From contig JBCAQO010000004.1 in NCBI GenBank assembly GCA_039111635.1, positions 124,001-188,000 of the forward strand: DNA of 64,000 bases. Direction: 5' to 3'. Both the position numbers and the translations under genes were made by a program. Each line of letters begins with the position of its first letter. The first letter of the stretch is position 1. Below, in pieces: positions 45,231 to 56,916 of this stretch. Below the pieces are notes generated by a model that saw only the letters and a program-made list of their open reading frames with translations, searched no databases and had not been told where the DNA came from. Origin of the DNA: Heterobasidion occidentale (Eukaryota > Basidiomycota > Agaricomycetes > Russulales > Bondarzewiaceae).

Positions 45231-47723
45231 ATGAAGTTACTCTATCCCGCCTCCAATGACCTAGCTTCGCTCCCCGAAGCGTCTACATCGACGAAAATCT
45301 CGCGCTACGTCCCGTGCGAGGTTTGCGAGGGTTGTTGCTCGGGGCTCCGGCCTCCACACGGGTCTGATGTGGTTCGCGACGACCTACCGAAACAGCCGGA
45401 GAATTCCTTGTCCAACCTTGTAGAGTATGATTCGGACGACGAGGATGGTCCCACGGAATACCTCCATCAGTGTTCTTGCGGGCATGACGCGAAAGAGCAT
45501 GGTGCGGACCCGGACAAACTGGGCAGAGAAGAGTATGGGCGTCGGGCGGAGATTGCAGTGCGTCTCGAGCAACGATTGGAGGTGCGTGATCCGTGGCTTG
45601 ATTGGCCTGCTTCTGGAGCAATTTAAGGCGGATTTTCGCAAACCTTCGCGTCCGTGCATCAGGTGCGGAGTTTGAATGACTTTTGTGCAATGTCTTGCGA
45701 GCATTCATCGTCCTGTAATCCATCTGTACACAGGCCAGCGGGAATCTGCTGGATTTTGACTACACAGACGCAGAAATGGAAACTCTCCGATCACAATTCA
45801 AGCTGCCCGAGCCCGCCGCGAGTCCCCTGACAGAAGCAGTGGCGTCACCCGGTAAGTTCCCCGCAATCGCCACGAGGCACATACTCTCAGCGCTGTGGCT
45901 GCGTTCCGTTGTTCGATGCGCATCTAACTCGGCTGAGCATGTATCACTTTACAGCCCTTTCTTCCACAGACAAACTACCACCTTCATCGGTCTCTTCGCA
46001 GCTTGACGAGGAACTCTTACAGCCACCCGCAAAGAGACGACGTATTTCCTCATCTTCATTGAGCGACGCAGAAGACGACGAAGACGAGAACAGGCCTCTT
46101 GCATCCCGAATGGTGGGGACACACGTTTCCAGCAACGGCACTCGTCCGCCTGGAAGACGCAGCGGCAAGAAGGCGTCGAGTATGAAGTCAAAAGCACAGA
46201 CTGCTCCGGCGTCAATACCGCCACCCACAGGCGAGCAACAAGCAGAGATGAACGGGGAGTTTTCGCAGCTGAACGGACATGAGCCACCGGTCAAAATGGA
46301 AGACCGATTAGACGAAGGGCAGCTGGATCTGTTAGCAACAGGCGTAACCGTCGACACAGCCAGTGCAGCTACGATCTCTGTGAGCTTCTTCGTGGACCAT
46401 CCTCCTTCACACTGACGTTCTCTTATAGCCTCCCCTGAAACCAGAGAAAATCTCGGCAAAGGAGCTGCGAAAGGGTGTGATCAAGATCCTACCTATCGAG
46501 AATGATGGGCAGCCGCGATCGTTCGTCATCCTGACGAACCTGAAGACGCTGTTCCAGAAACAGCTACCTGTGATGCCCCGCGAATACATCGCTCGCCTGG
46601 TTTACGACTCCAACTCGAAATGTCTCGCCATCTGCAAACGAGGATATAAAGTCGTGGGCGGAATTTGCTACCGGCCGTTCCCCCATCGCGGCTTCGCCGA
46701 GATCGTTTTTTTCGCGACGGCATCTGCAGATCAAGTCAAGGTACGTCGATCGATCTTACTTCCATCTGAGTAAAAGCTGAAGACATATCTCACAGGGCTA
46801 CGGTGCCCTGCTGATGGATCATTTCAAAGCTCATATCCGACGGACCTACCCCGACATGATGCATTTTCTGACATACGCAGATAACTTCGCAGTTGGGTAT
46901 TTCAAGAAGCAAGGTTTTTCGAAGAACATCACGCTTGATCGGGCCATATGGGCAGGTTATATCAAGGACTACGAGGGCGGAACAATCATGCAGTGTACGA
47001 TGCTGCGAAAGGTCGATTACCTCGCCACGAAGGAGATCGTGGCACAGCAGAGGGACGCGATCTTGGCAAAGATCAGACAGATGTCGAAGAGTCATATCGT
47101 GTACGAGGGACTGCCACAGTTTCAGGATGGGAAAGGGGAAGGACTCGTCATTGATCCCAAGGACGTGCCAGGTTTGAGTTAGTGTACTGACTTCTATTTT
47201 CGTTGCGGGGCAACTGACGAGAAACAGGGGAGAGCGGGTGGATGCCCAATATGAATGTTCCGTGCGTGTATTCTTGTTTCGGATGTGTTCTGTCAGTCAC
47301 TCACGTCATTTCAGTGCACGCCCCTCGACTAAGAATTTTGAGCGCAGCGCAATGGAATCTATTCTGTCAGACTTGCAGGCTCACCCTCAGGCCTGGCCCT
47401 TCAAGGAACCTGTCAACGCTCAGGAGGTGCCGGATTACTACGATGTAATTCAAAATCCGATGGGTCAGTCCTATTCCTTTTCCTGCGCCATTCTGGTCGA
47501 CCAATCCCGCTCACGTCAACTGTTTCGCGCAGATTTCTCAGCTATGGAGCACAAACTCGAGACGGGGCAATATCAAGATCTCGACGCGTTCATTGCAGAC
47601 GCTCAGCTTGTGTTCGACAACGCTAAGGTGTACAATCCCGAGGATACCATCTATTATAAGGGCGCGGTTAAGATGGAACGAGTGCTGATGGATCATGTCA
47701 GTCGCGTGCGCGAAATCAGTTGA
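45231..47723 (+). CDS. GCN5: Histone acetyltransferase GCN5 (SAGA/ADA catalytic subunit)
   Basis: Eight exons: 45231-45581, 45734-45851, 45955-46379, 46429-46740, 46796-47171, 47228-47261, 47315-47463 and 47533-47723. They join in frame to about 651 residues. The start MKLLYPASND precedes a Cys-rich N-terminal domain (CEVCEGCC...HQCSCGHDAKEHG) like that of PCAF-type enzymes. A Ser/Lys-rich linker follows, then the acetyltransferase domain. That domain includes FVILTNLKTLFQKQLP, YRPFPHRGFAEIVFFA (with the catalytic Glu of the GFAEI segment) and the acetyl-CoA loop around QVKGYGALLMDH. A C-terminal bromodomain has DYYDVIQNPM and FDNAKVYNPEDTIYYK, with the acetyl-lysine-binding Asn in the YNPE segment. 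It acetylates histone H3 as part of SAGA. Exon 6 is only 34 nt, with donor GTGCGT. A 3' fragment is duplicated at 9590-10493. Confidence 0.93.
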
Positions 47724-48431
47724 ACGGGCCCAATTTGTGTAGGTTGTTCTGTGGACTTGTTCGTAATGCCAGTATTTTTATAGAGCTAGGTTAGACATTA
47801 TGCTTCATTTGTCTGCGGCTGCGTATGCGCAAAATCTTCACAGGATTGCCGTGCAGCTCTTCCATACCGCGCAATTCTTCCAAGCCGTGCAACCGATGAC
47901 AACTATTTTCTCATCCGATTTCCTCTGACAGCAGTCGGCATAATTTTGATAAGTACAATGCTAGACGCTGCTGTGAATTTGATCTGCATTCCCTTTAGCC
48001 GCCATGACTCTCCAATTCTTTAAAACATCCATTCATCATAACAAGTGATCACAACGTCTGCCTGCCGCTTGGAATTCCTGAGGCAACCTGATACCGGCCC
48101 TGCTTGGTGCTTCGAAAAGTCGAACGCGTTGCTGGTAGAGTACGGTGCATAGTCCAGGATAGAGGTGCCGATGGCTGTTGGTGAACGATAGCTGTTGGTG
48201 AACGAGACAAGATTGATTAGAAATCTCAGGGAAGGACATATTGAGTGAAACATGAGATGTTAGACATATAATCACATATACATGGAGGAGGGATCGAAAA
48301 GCATAGAGCGTAAGTTGTGATGGAAAACTAGTATGTCAAGTTACCAAGCGTACTAGTCTTCCCCATTGGATTCGGCCATAGAGGGGAGGGACGCTGGCGT
48401 CGCATTAGCCACACCCGCAGAGCGACCACCA
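47724..48431. other. Intergenic between GCN5 and FunK1 copy 2
   Basis: Convergent 3' flanks matching 10494-11176. No gene seen. Confidence 0.6.
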
Positions 48432-50646
48432 CGCTTTATGTTAGCCCTCAACAACGAGCTACGCCGTGCCGCAAATATCAGGCCTCGTGCTTCGGTAAAG
48501 AATTATCACAGCCACGCAGCTCATCGCTGACATCATTCTCCATCCATCCGTCCATCTCAAGGTGCTCCTCGATGATCTCTATGAATCGATCCGAAGTCTT
48601 GAGGACTTCGAGGGCAGAGTCCCGAGATTGCTCCATGGTAGGCACCAGCTGTAACATGTCAGGGAGACTATAGAGTGGAACGAATAATCTTCGAAGCGTC
48701 TCGATGAGGCTGGCAAGCGGGGTGTTCAGGAATTTTGAGGCCTGTTGAGAGAAGGCAGTAGGCCCATGGTTGAAAAAACTCGTATTTCACATGTCCACCG
48801 GATGTTCGCCCCTGGACGGTGTCGGATCTGCTGTCGAAATGCTCGATAAAGGCTTTCTTGAGCAACTTACATTGTGCCACAGGAAGGTGGCTGGCTCTAT
48901 AGCGGACACTGGTGTACAGCAAGACGTGAAGACCAGATTCCAATTCATCACGAAGTTCATGGCGCGTGCTGTCAGGATCCATGAGCCGGGCCGCCGAAAT
49001 GAATTGCCAAGTTCCCTAGAGACAAGAGTTCAGTTGTGAGGCAAATTACATGGCTACCTCTTGGCGCACCGTTTGCCATTTCGTCGTCGATCCCTGAGTG
49101 TCAACCCCCTGATCATCGACATCTGGCAATTATAGCTAGATCCCAATCAATCAAGATTCCTTTGCCTGAATCAGATATCAAAATGTTGCCAGCACTGAGA
49201 TCGCCATGTCGTACGTGTGCCAATCTAAATGCCAGATCGTGCGCTGCACAGAAAGACGTTGGTGAGCGTGCGAGGTGTCAAAGACATCATCGACTTACCT
49301 TTCATCCCATCGTGCATAACACTGACGAGCTCTTTTGACGATCTAAATTGGCTCAAGGGCCGTCCGATGTCCCCCAGAACTAACCGGTGGAGCCTGTGCC
49401 GCCTCGGAGGATTGATCGTCTTGCAGAACCACTCTTTTGAACTGTACTCGTGCGTCCGCGTGTCTTGACCCAGGATGTCTTGAGAACAGATCAGCGTCGG
49501 GATCCCGGTCACACCTGATCGTTCGAGGTGCCGATAGGTCGCTCCTTCCTTCTTGATCCCATCCTCCAAGTATCGCCAGCTGTTCTTCAGATACACAAGT
49601 TTCTGTCGGGTGATGTCATATGCAATGTGCCCGTCTGTGGCTCTCCCAAACGGGCTGCCGCTCTGCCAATGAGGTTTCGACGCGATGAAATAGTGTTTCC
49701 GGTGCGTGTCGTCGTCCGTGATACAAAACTGGTGGAAGGTGGCATCGGACGAGTAGAGGCATTGGGCCGTCTCCTCGTCCTCGCCTAGGAGCCTAGCCAG
49801 AACTGGCCGTTCGTCAAATGCTTTCTTCGCCCTCTTGATGTCTCTCGCCATGGGCTTTGTGAGCGACGTATCGCGTCCACGCTCCACGTCACTGAGACGG
49901 TTGAACCTCCAAAGGAACATGATCAGATGACTGGGGTCTCTCCTCCAGTTGACTCGTTCAGTCACAATGGCTCCCGCGCGATCCCATCGAATGAAGCGGA
50001 CATAGTCACCAAGCAAGACCACAGTGAACAGGAAAAATCGGTTCTGCGCCGACAGCTGCAAGCCTGCATATGAACAGATTTGTCCTCGATTCATGGTCGC
50101 TTCCTGCGAGCGATGTAAGACTGTGTTTGTATCGCCAGAGGTCGCGCTGGAAGCGAGATCCTGGAATGGGTCCTTAGCCTCTGGCTTGCGCTCGATGCAC
50201 AGTTCCATCAGCTCGAAATCAGTTCCGTCCCGCCTAGCAGAGATCTCTTGTAAGCAACCATGTCTGGCTTGCGTTTGAAGTCTGCATCCAGATCGTCGGT
50301 CGTGTTGACAAATCTCAGCTTCTGGCAAATTCCAGATGCCTCGACAGCATCTTTCTGTGAATATGATATAATCAACATCGGTCTCTAATAACAAAGAAGA
50401 ATATATACGCACAAAGTGATCCTCAAATTTTCCGACCCTAGGTATGTTCTTGAAGATTTGGGTGGCACGCTTGGGAGGTTTCTTGTCATCCTTCGTCTTC
50501 ATGAAAGCGTCAAAGAATTCTGTGATAAGAATAGGTCCATGAAAGTCGTTCTCAGTCTCTTCAGCAAGTAGAGCGTATTCGGCTGGTGCCTTGGACATTT
50601 CCATCGCACTGAAACGTTGAGTGCTGGCTATCTTGTGCGAAGACAT
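48432..50646 (-). pseudogene. FunK1-type kinase, broken copy 2
   Basis: Exon layout as in 11177-13401. Exon 2 has lost one G of a GGGG run near 50232. After normal splicing of intron 1 the frame then fails a few codons on. If intron 1 (about 60 nt) is retained, the frame from ATG 50646 passes through it and the deletion returns it to the kinase frame; 473 codons stay open. In the last exon a further deletion after KYEFFQ shifts the frame (ORF 48982-48668). The last exon also lacks the TAG that ends copy 1. Catalytic and metal-binding motifs are still encoded. With the last-exon frameshift a normal C-lobe cannot be made. Confidence 0.82.
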
Positions 50647-52014
50647 GTCAGGAGCAGTAGAACAGGTGTTGAATGAATCACTTACAGGGATAGAGAAAGT
50701 GCTTAAGTACTGGAGACTAATGCCACAAACTGTGGCCCCGAGTTACGAACGAGCTTGTGATGGTGACCTCTGTTGGTGAACGCTTGAACCAACACTGCAA
50801 GCCACGAAGCCACGGAACTCCGCGACGTAGACACGTGATCGCTTTGTGGCCGAGTTACAAGGCCGCTTGTATGAACCTTTGTGGTGGCAGACGAGCCGTC
50901 ATTGAGATCACTGAGCTACACAATACTTCATTCTATGAGCAGAGCGCTACACACATCAAACTAGTGATCGCTCCGCAGCCCAGCCTCTAGATACCATGGC
51001 CACGACCGGCAACGACCACGCTTGTCACGGCGCAAATGTGATCGGAGTGTGTTTGAGTGGCCTGCGACAATGGAACGATCCATCACAAGTTAAGTACAGA
51101 AGACGCGCCACCGTCAGATATCCGGAGACCACGTCGGAGGTTGAAGGAGAATCGTCAACGTTGCTGCCTTCGGGAGACTAGCGCCACCACGCACCCGCGC
51201 TACTCTCGATGGACGGAGATCGGCACCAATCTTGGCGATAGATGTATAGCGTGCACGACTCGATCAGAAAGCGTACCTCGTTAAGAACGTGTCAAAGAAG
51301 GCGCTTTGAGCTGTCGTTTGCTCAAGTTAGACAACTTGAGCATGATGAGTATCGCCACCGAAATCGCGGAGGACAGCTGGGCCTGTGCTCTGACAGCGGA
51401 CGGCGAAGTGTGTCTCTTGGCGTGCGCCTCCTGGCCATCCGCTTTGTTTTAATCTGCGGTCTTCCTTTGTCAGAAATGGGTCTCGCTCAAAGCGAGTCGT
51501 GGCCTTACAGAACAAGGTAGCGTATAGGAGTGAGATGGCAAAGTAATCGCAATCTTTTATGACGAACCCGTTGCATATTGGCCAGCTGTAATGGATGTTA
51601 ATTCTCAGACACGTTGTCCGCCCATGATTAGCACACAGACTGCAGGATCTGACGCGGCACACGGTGACGACGCGAGCGAGGCGCATAATGCGCGCTTGGC
51701 ATCTGGCCGGTGTGCCTACGGAAGTAAGCTCGTCAGGATCACATTGTTTTGGGAATAGTCAAAGCCAGGATCAAATGCTCGCGCAGGCATTGTGTGGGCG
51801 TGCAGGGGAAATGCTTGACGGTATAAGTGAGCTTGCTCGAGATATGCGTCAGAATTAGCGGGCGGTGACGCTCAGTGCGTGATAGCTGTTGCAGTCGAAG
51901 AGCATTTGTGCGTTTGTTACCCTCGTATTGATTTTGTACAGATAGAATAACCAGCGTAGAGCGGAGGGAAGACGGCATCATGGAGTTGAACGGAGGCTTG
52001 TAAGAGAAGACTAC
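50647..52014. other. Upstream region of FunK1 copy 2
   Basis: Matches 13402-14926 except for the missing 177-bp block near 51750. No gene is supported. Confidence 0.5.
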
Positions 52015-52260
52015 TCACAGCGTCGCTGGCAGCAATTTCTTTTTGGTTCTCCCTAACCTATTGCGTCCCATCGCTTCATCAGCCCCACCCCTCCACCCCT
52101 CCTTCTGGTCCGCAACTCCTGCGTCCCGCGGTTCTTCATGACCGTTCGGAACCTTCACGTCTGGATGCAGGAGCGAGGGCGCGGTATCATGGAGCAACTC
52201 GCAGACGATGTCGAGTTCAAAGGCGGCCATGGCGACGTGTACAATAGCAACAAGGCGCAT
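52015..52260 (-). CDS. Possible small uncharacterised protein (first exon), second copy
   Basis: Counterpart of 14927-15172: 81 codons, start ATG 52260, with the ELDIVCELLHDTAPSLLHPD block unchanged and a GTGAGT donor-like site at the same place. No indels separate the two copies. Function unknown. It lies divergent to the V-ATPase a gene. Confidence 0.3.
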   Translation of the reverse strand: MRLVAIVHVAMAAFELDIVCELLHDTAPSLLHPDVKVPNGHEEPRDAGVADQKEGWRGGADEAMGRNRLGRTKKKLLPATL

Positions 52261-52907
52261 GTGATGTTCTTAGAGAGGAGAGCCTGAGCTACTGGGAGTA
52301 AGAAGGTGCGGGGTTGCGTCGCGCTGCAGAGATTGTCATGGAAATTAAGGGGGTGTGGGTGAGACAAGATGCGACGACATACGGCATAAAAACTTGGAGG
52401 AGGCCTTGAGCGTTACATGTCTCCTGTGTAACTTCAGCCACGGAGGCTGTCTCAAGTCATATTCTCTGATTAGAGGGCACAGCGTCTTATGTCTTCCAGG
52501 TCTATCCAACAGCAGATTTAGATGTGAGTCGGCGGTACCTGATAACGAAGAAAACGATGTATAGACTCGTATTCATCATCGAGGTGATCCTGGGACTGGC
52601 CTACGACTATCTTCTGCGTACAGGGTCAGCAACGGAAAGCCAATTAGGACTGGCCTTGCCTGGTCAGGTTCTGTCAGCGACTCAGCGCAGGAAAATGTAG
52701 CGAATGTAATCTAGGAACGATGCCGACGCTTGCCGACGATCAGTGCAAGTAGAAAAGGTTGAAATACCTGATTGGGGCCAATTTGAGCACGGACGAAAAA
52801 TCGAAAAGCCTGCGGAATCTGGACAAACAGTGAAGCTAGTGAAGAGCTGTGCCTCCTCGCATCATCGTCACTCTCCATAACTCTCCATCTACAATTCTTC
52901 CACCGCC
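52261..52907. other. Intergenic upstream of V-ATPase a
   Basis: Promoter region; matches 15173-15835. No gene seen. Confidence 0.5.
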
Positions 52908-55900
52908 ATGGGCACCCCTGTGGTCAATGAATATCCCAGCTTATTCCGTTCGTATCTCCATATATCGAACCATCTCTAGGTGACTGAACTAGCACGCACA
53001 TCAGGCTCTGAGACTATGAGCTTGGTGCAACTATTCGTACCAACAGAAGTTGCCCATGACACGGTCGCTGAGCTTGGGGAACTCGGAAACATGCAGTTCA
53101 AGGATGTGAGATTAGGACTGTTGAATTCACATTATATGAAGCTAACGATGAGCTGCACAGCTGAACCCCAACGTCAATCCCTTCCAACGATCATTCATAG
53201 GCGAGATTCGTCGCATCGACGAAATGGCTCGTCGCGTTCGTTTTTTCTCTACTCAAATCGAGAGGGAAAAAGACAGATACCCGTGCGCCCGCTGTATGAC
53301 TCGGCGCCTCTCATCACCGTTGGTCCGCGAGCAGCTCAAACAATGGACGGCTTAGACGTTACATTTGCCGAGCACGAGTCGAGGCTAGTACAGATGAACG
53401 AGAGCTACGAGCTGCTTAGTGGTCGATTGAGGGAGCTGGTTGAGGCTAGGCATGTTCTGAGGGAGACAGCTGTATTCTTTGACAGGGTAAATTACGCTCG
53501 CACAAACAAAAGGCCTCATAACTAACTCTTTGTTACAGGCTGAAAGCAATCAGTCTGATATCAGGACATCATTCGACGACAGCTCGGCACCCTTGTTGCA
53601 GCATGATGACCGCGAGAACCAGTTCTCCACATCAACTGTCCAGTTTGACCTCGAGTAAGTGGTTCTCGCGTTGAATCGTCATCTTATCCCAAGCATCTTT
53701 TTCAGGTTTGTTGCTGGCACGATTGATCGCGCTCGTATCCCCACATTTGAGCGCGTGCTGTGGCGCGTGCTCCGCGGTAATCTTTACATGAACCATACCG
53801 ACATTGCCGAGCCCTTCGTCGATGCTGCGAGTGGTGTCGAGACTCGAAAGAATGTCTTCATCATCTTTGCTCACGGAGACGCTCTCCTCGCCAAGATCCG
53901 CAAAGTCGCCGAGTCTATGGGCGCTACACTCTACCCCATCGATGCCAACGCGGACAAGCGCGTTGAGTCCTTACGTGAAGTCAATGGCCGCATTGAAGAT
54001 CTCGAAATGGTGTTGTACAACACCGGATCTACGAGAAGAGAGGAACTGTTGAGGGTTGGAGAGAGTCTGGCCAGCTGGCAAGATGTCGTGAGGAAGGAGA
54101 AGATGATCTACGAGACGTTGAACCTGTTCAACTATGATCTGAGGAGGAAAACGTTAATCGCAGAGGGATGGTGCCCATCAAGGGATATCACTGCCATTCA
54201 GTTGGCTTTACGCCATGCAACTGTATGGAACCCTTTCATTGATTCACCTTGACTACTAACACCGGACTTAGGAGGAGTCAGGGACAACCGTCCCACCAAT
54301 TTTGCATGAGTTGCGCACCAACAAGACTCCGCCGACTTTCCAGCGCACCAACAAATTTACGGAGGGCTTCCAGACCATCATGGACAGCTATGGTATCGCC
54401 ACTTACCAAGAGGTCAATCCAGGTCTATTTGCTGTGATCACCTTCCCATTCTTGTTCGCTGTGATGTTCGGTGATATTGGGCATGGCGCCATCATCTTCT
54501 TCGCTGCACTGATAATGATTCTCAACGAGAGAAAGATGGCAAGAGCTGACCTCGGCGAAATTTTCGGCACCTTCTTTTAGTGAGTGGTTAGCACGAAACT
54601 TTTTTCCCTGTGAAGCTCATCGTCGATGTCTAGTGGTCGTTACATCATCCTCCTCATGGGACTGTTCTCAATCTACACCGGCTTCATCTACAACGATGTT
54701 TTCTCGAAGACTTTACATCTCTTCAACTCGGGATGGACCATCCCTGAGGGCGCTAATGGCACCGTTAACGCTCAAGCCAATGGGCGCGTCTACCCTTTTG
54801 GCTTAGATCCTGGTTGGCACGGTGCCGATAACGGTCTCATCTTCCTTAATTCCTACAAAATGAAAATGTCTATCGTTCTTGGCGTCATCCATGTGTGTAA
54901 TCGTTCTACCTGGTAGTCGAGTTGATGCTGAGGCCTCTTGCCACAGATGACCTTCGCTCTTTGTCTCCAAGTCCCTAATCACATTCGCTTCAAGCGCCCT
55001 CTCGATATCTACACCAACTTCATTCCGCAAATGCTTTTCCTCCAATCAATCTTCGGCTATCTCGTCATTTGCATCTTGTACAAATGGACGATTGACTGGA
55101 GTCAAAGCCCAACTGCCCCTCCTTCTTTGTTGAACATGCTCATTTCCATGTTCCTTTCTCCTGGCTCTATAGAACCGGGAACACAGCTGTACGCTGGCCA
55201 GAGCATCATTCAGACTGTGCTATTGTTACTCGCATTTGTTTGCGTGCCATGGATGCTTGTCGTGAAGCCGTACGTGCAATGGAAGGAGATGAAGAAGATC
55301 CAGAATCAGGGCTACGTAGGCCTCGCCCATGGTGACGGACCACAGGAAGACATGGTTAGGCGGAGCGATGATCTAGAAGGCGAGGAAGAAGGAAATGGGA
55401 GAGCTATCGCAGAGGAGATCGATGAGGAGCACGTAAGTGTCCTCTCTTACTTTGAACTTGATGGTTAATGAAGCATTCCCATTCTCTTTCAGGAACAGCA
55501 TGATTTCAGTGAGGTCGTGATTCATCAAGTCATCCATACCATCGAGTTTTGTCTGGGATGTATTTCACACACGGCGTCGTATCTTCGTCTGTGGGCGCTT
55601 TCGCTTGCGCATGCGCAGCTTTCCGAAGTGTTGTGGGATATGACGTTGGGAGGCGTTTTGGGAATGGAGGGCGTCACCGGCTGGATTGCTTTTGGGCTCG
55701 TGCTCGTGTGGTTCATTCTAACAGTCTTCATCCTGTGTATCATGGAGGTGCGTTTCCAGCTTCTTGGCTCTGCGGTAGCGCCATTCAGGAGCGCTCATTA
55801 TCGTCATTTCTGCCAAAGGGATTGTCGGCTTTCCTCCATGCGCTCCGGTTGCACTGGGTGGAGGCTAACAGTAAACACTACGAAGCAGGTGGCTACGTAC

Positions 55901-56003
55901 GTGCTCCATTTTACATTGCTGGCGAGGACGCATGCTGAGTGTATTGGCTCTCTCTTCACAGCAATTTACACCATTGAGCTTTGCCGGTTTGAATGAAGAA
56001 TAG
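52908..56003 (+). CDS. VPH1: V-ATPase V0 subunit a, with a one-base frame break in exon 3
   Basis: Eleven exons: 52908-52947, 53005-53105, 53161-53486, 53539-53654, 53706-54222, 54272-54579, 54634-54892, 54947-55432, 55493-55747, 55819-55896 and 55962-56003. Exon 3 is 326 nt where 327 is needed. With the missing base the product would be about 842 residues, normal for the family. The N-terminal cytosolic half includes [20 protein letters not shown] and [14 protein letters not shown]. The membrane half includes [34 protein letters not shown] and [20 protein letters not shown], which holds the essential proton-path arginine (YLRLWAL). The end is [12 protein letters not shown]. The protein forms the stator and proton half-channels of the vacuolar/endosomal proton pump. 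The break lies after IEREKD near 53276 and is shared with the duplicate at 15836. Without frameshifting or correction the product ends in exon 3. Confidence 0.9.
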
Positions 56004-56916
56004 GCATGAGTAGTAAACCTGTATGTGCTCCGTCGTACTCGTGACCTGCTCACATTCTCTCTTGCCACTTTCCTTCGATACTATGTACCCCACTACATTA
56101 TACTTGGTCACGTCCTGCCGACTGACGCTATCCAAAACGATAACCATAAACACAGGTCAGGGTGTGAAGGAGAAGCAGCGCTCCAAGCAGACATTTATGG
56201 GCGGTGTCTTCGTTGACAATTGCTGACATTACACCGCGCTGATTTTACCAAGGCCAATTCTATCTATATATCCTTGAATGCGCTTGGAATCCATTTTCCC
56301 GCTCGCGCCAGGGCCCATCAAAGGCACTGCATAGTGGTCGTCTACGACATCCTGGTTTCATTCATTGCTCTGTGGACTAGGGACCTGTATGAAGGAGCAG
56401 GATATGATCTTCGTAACTCTCTCCAAAAACGATGTGGTCCTAACAGGCTTGCTTCCGCAGACACATCTCCCAGATGCCGAGCGTGTGCTCGCATCGCCAC
56501 CATGTGCCGCATCAGGTCCTGCGAGCTTGTCAAATATAAGCGGACATCGGGTCTGCGAATTAGCGTATCGACGACTGGCGTGCAACGGATCCGTGAAGAA
56601 AAAGTTCGATCCGTTTGCCACCTCACTCTGCATTTCTAGCTACATTGAAAATACGAGTCACTCCGAGTGAGTCCCGTCCCCATTTATCGTCACAGAGGTT
56701 GATGCTAGATAGAAGTATACACTGTAGCCACAAGAATCGAAAAGTGATCACGTGGCTAGGTTCAAACGACGTCTACCAAAAGAGCGGACAGTCGCCGTCA
56801 CAATCCAGTATTCTAGTACATCCTCGATCCCAGTCAGTGGCATTCTCAGAACCTCCTGGTCTGCTCTTGACTTTCTAACATGACTTTACACAGAATCCCC
56901 GGCGCACAACGTTGCG
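56004..56916. other. Intergenic; carries an inverted copy of FunK1 upstream sequence
   Basis: 56440-56650 matches 14270-14470 and 51520-51720 in reverse orientation. It therefore moved together with the inverted FunK1 copy to its right, with loss of the stretch in between. No gene seen. Confidence 0.5.

Noticed and set aside
53265..53285. Canonical programmed -1 frameshift site in V-ATPase a
   Set aside because: The A-run is not a standard X-XXY-YYZ heptamer in the incoming frame and no downstream pseudoknot was identified. It is kept only as one option in the findings.
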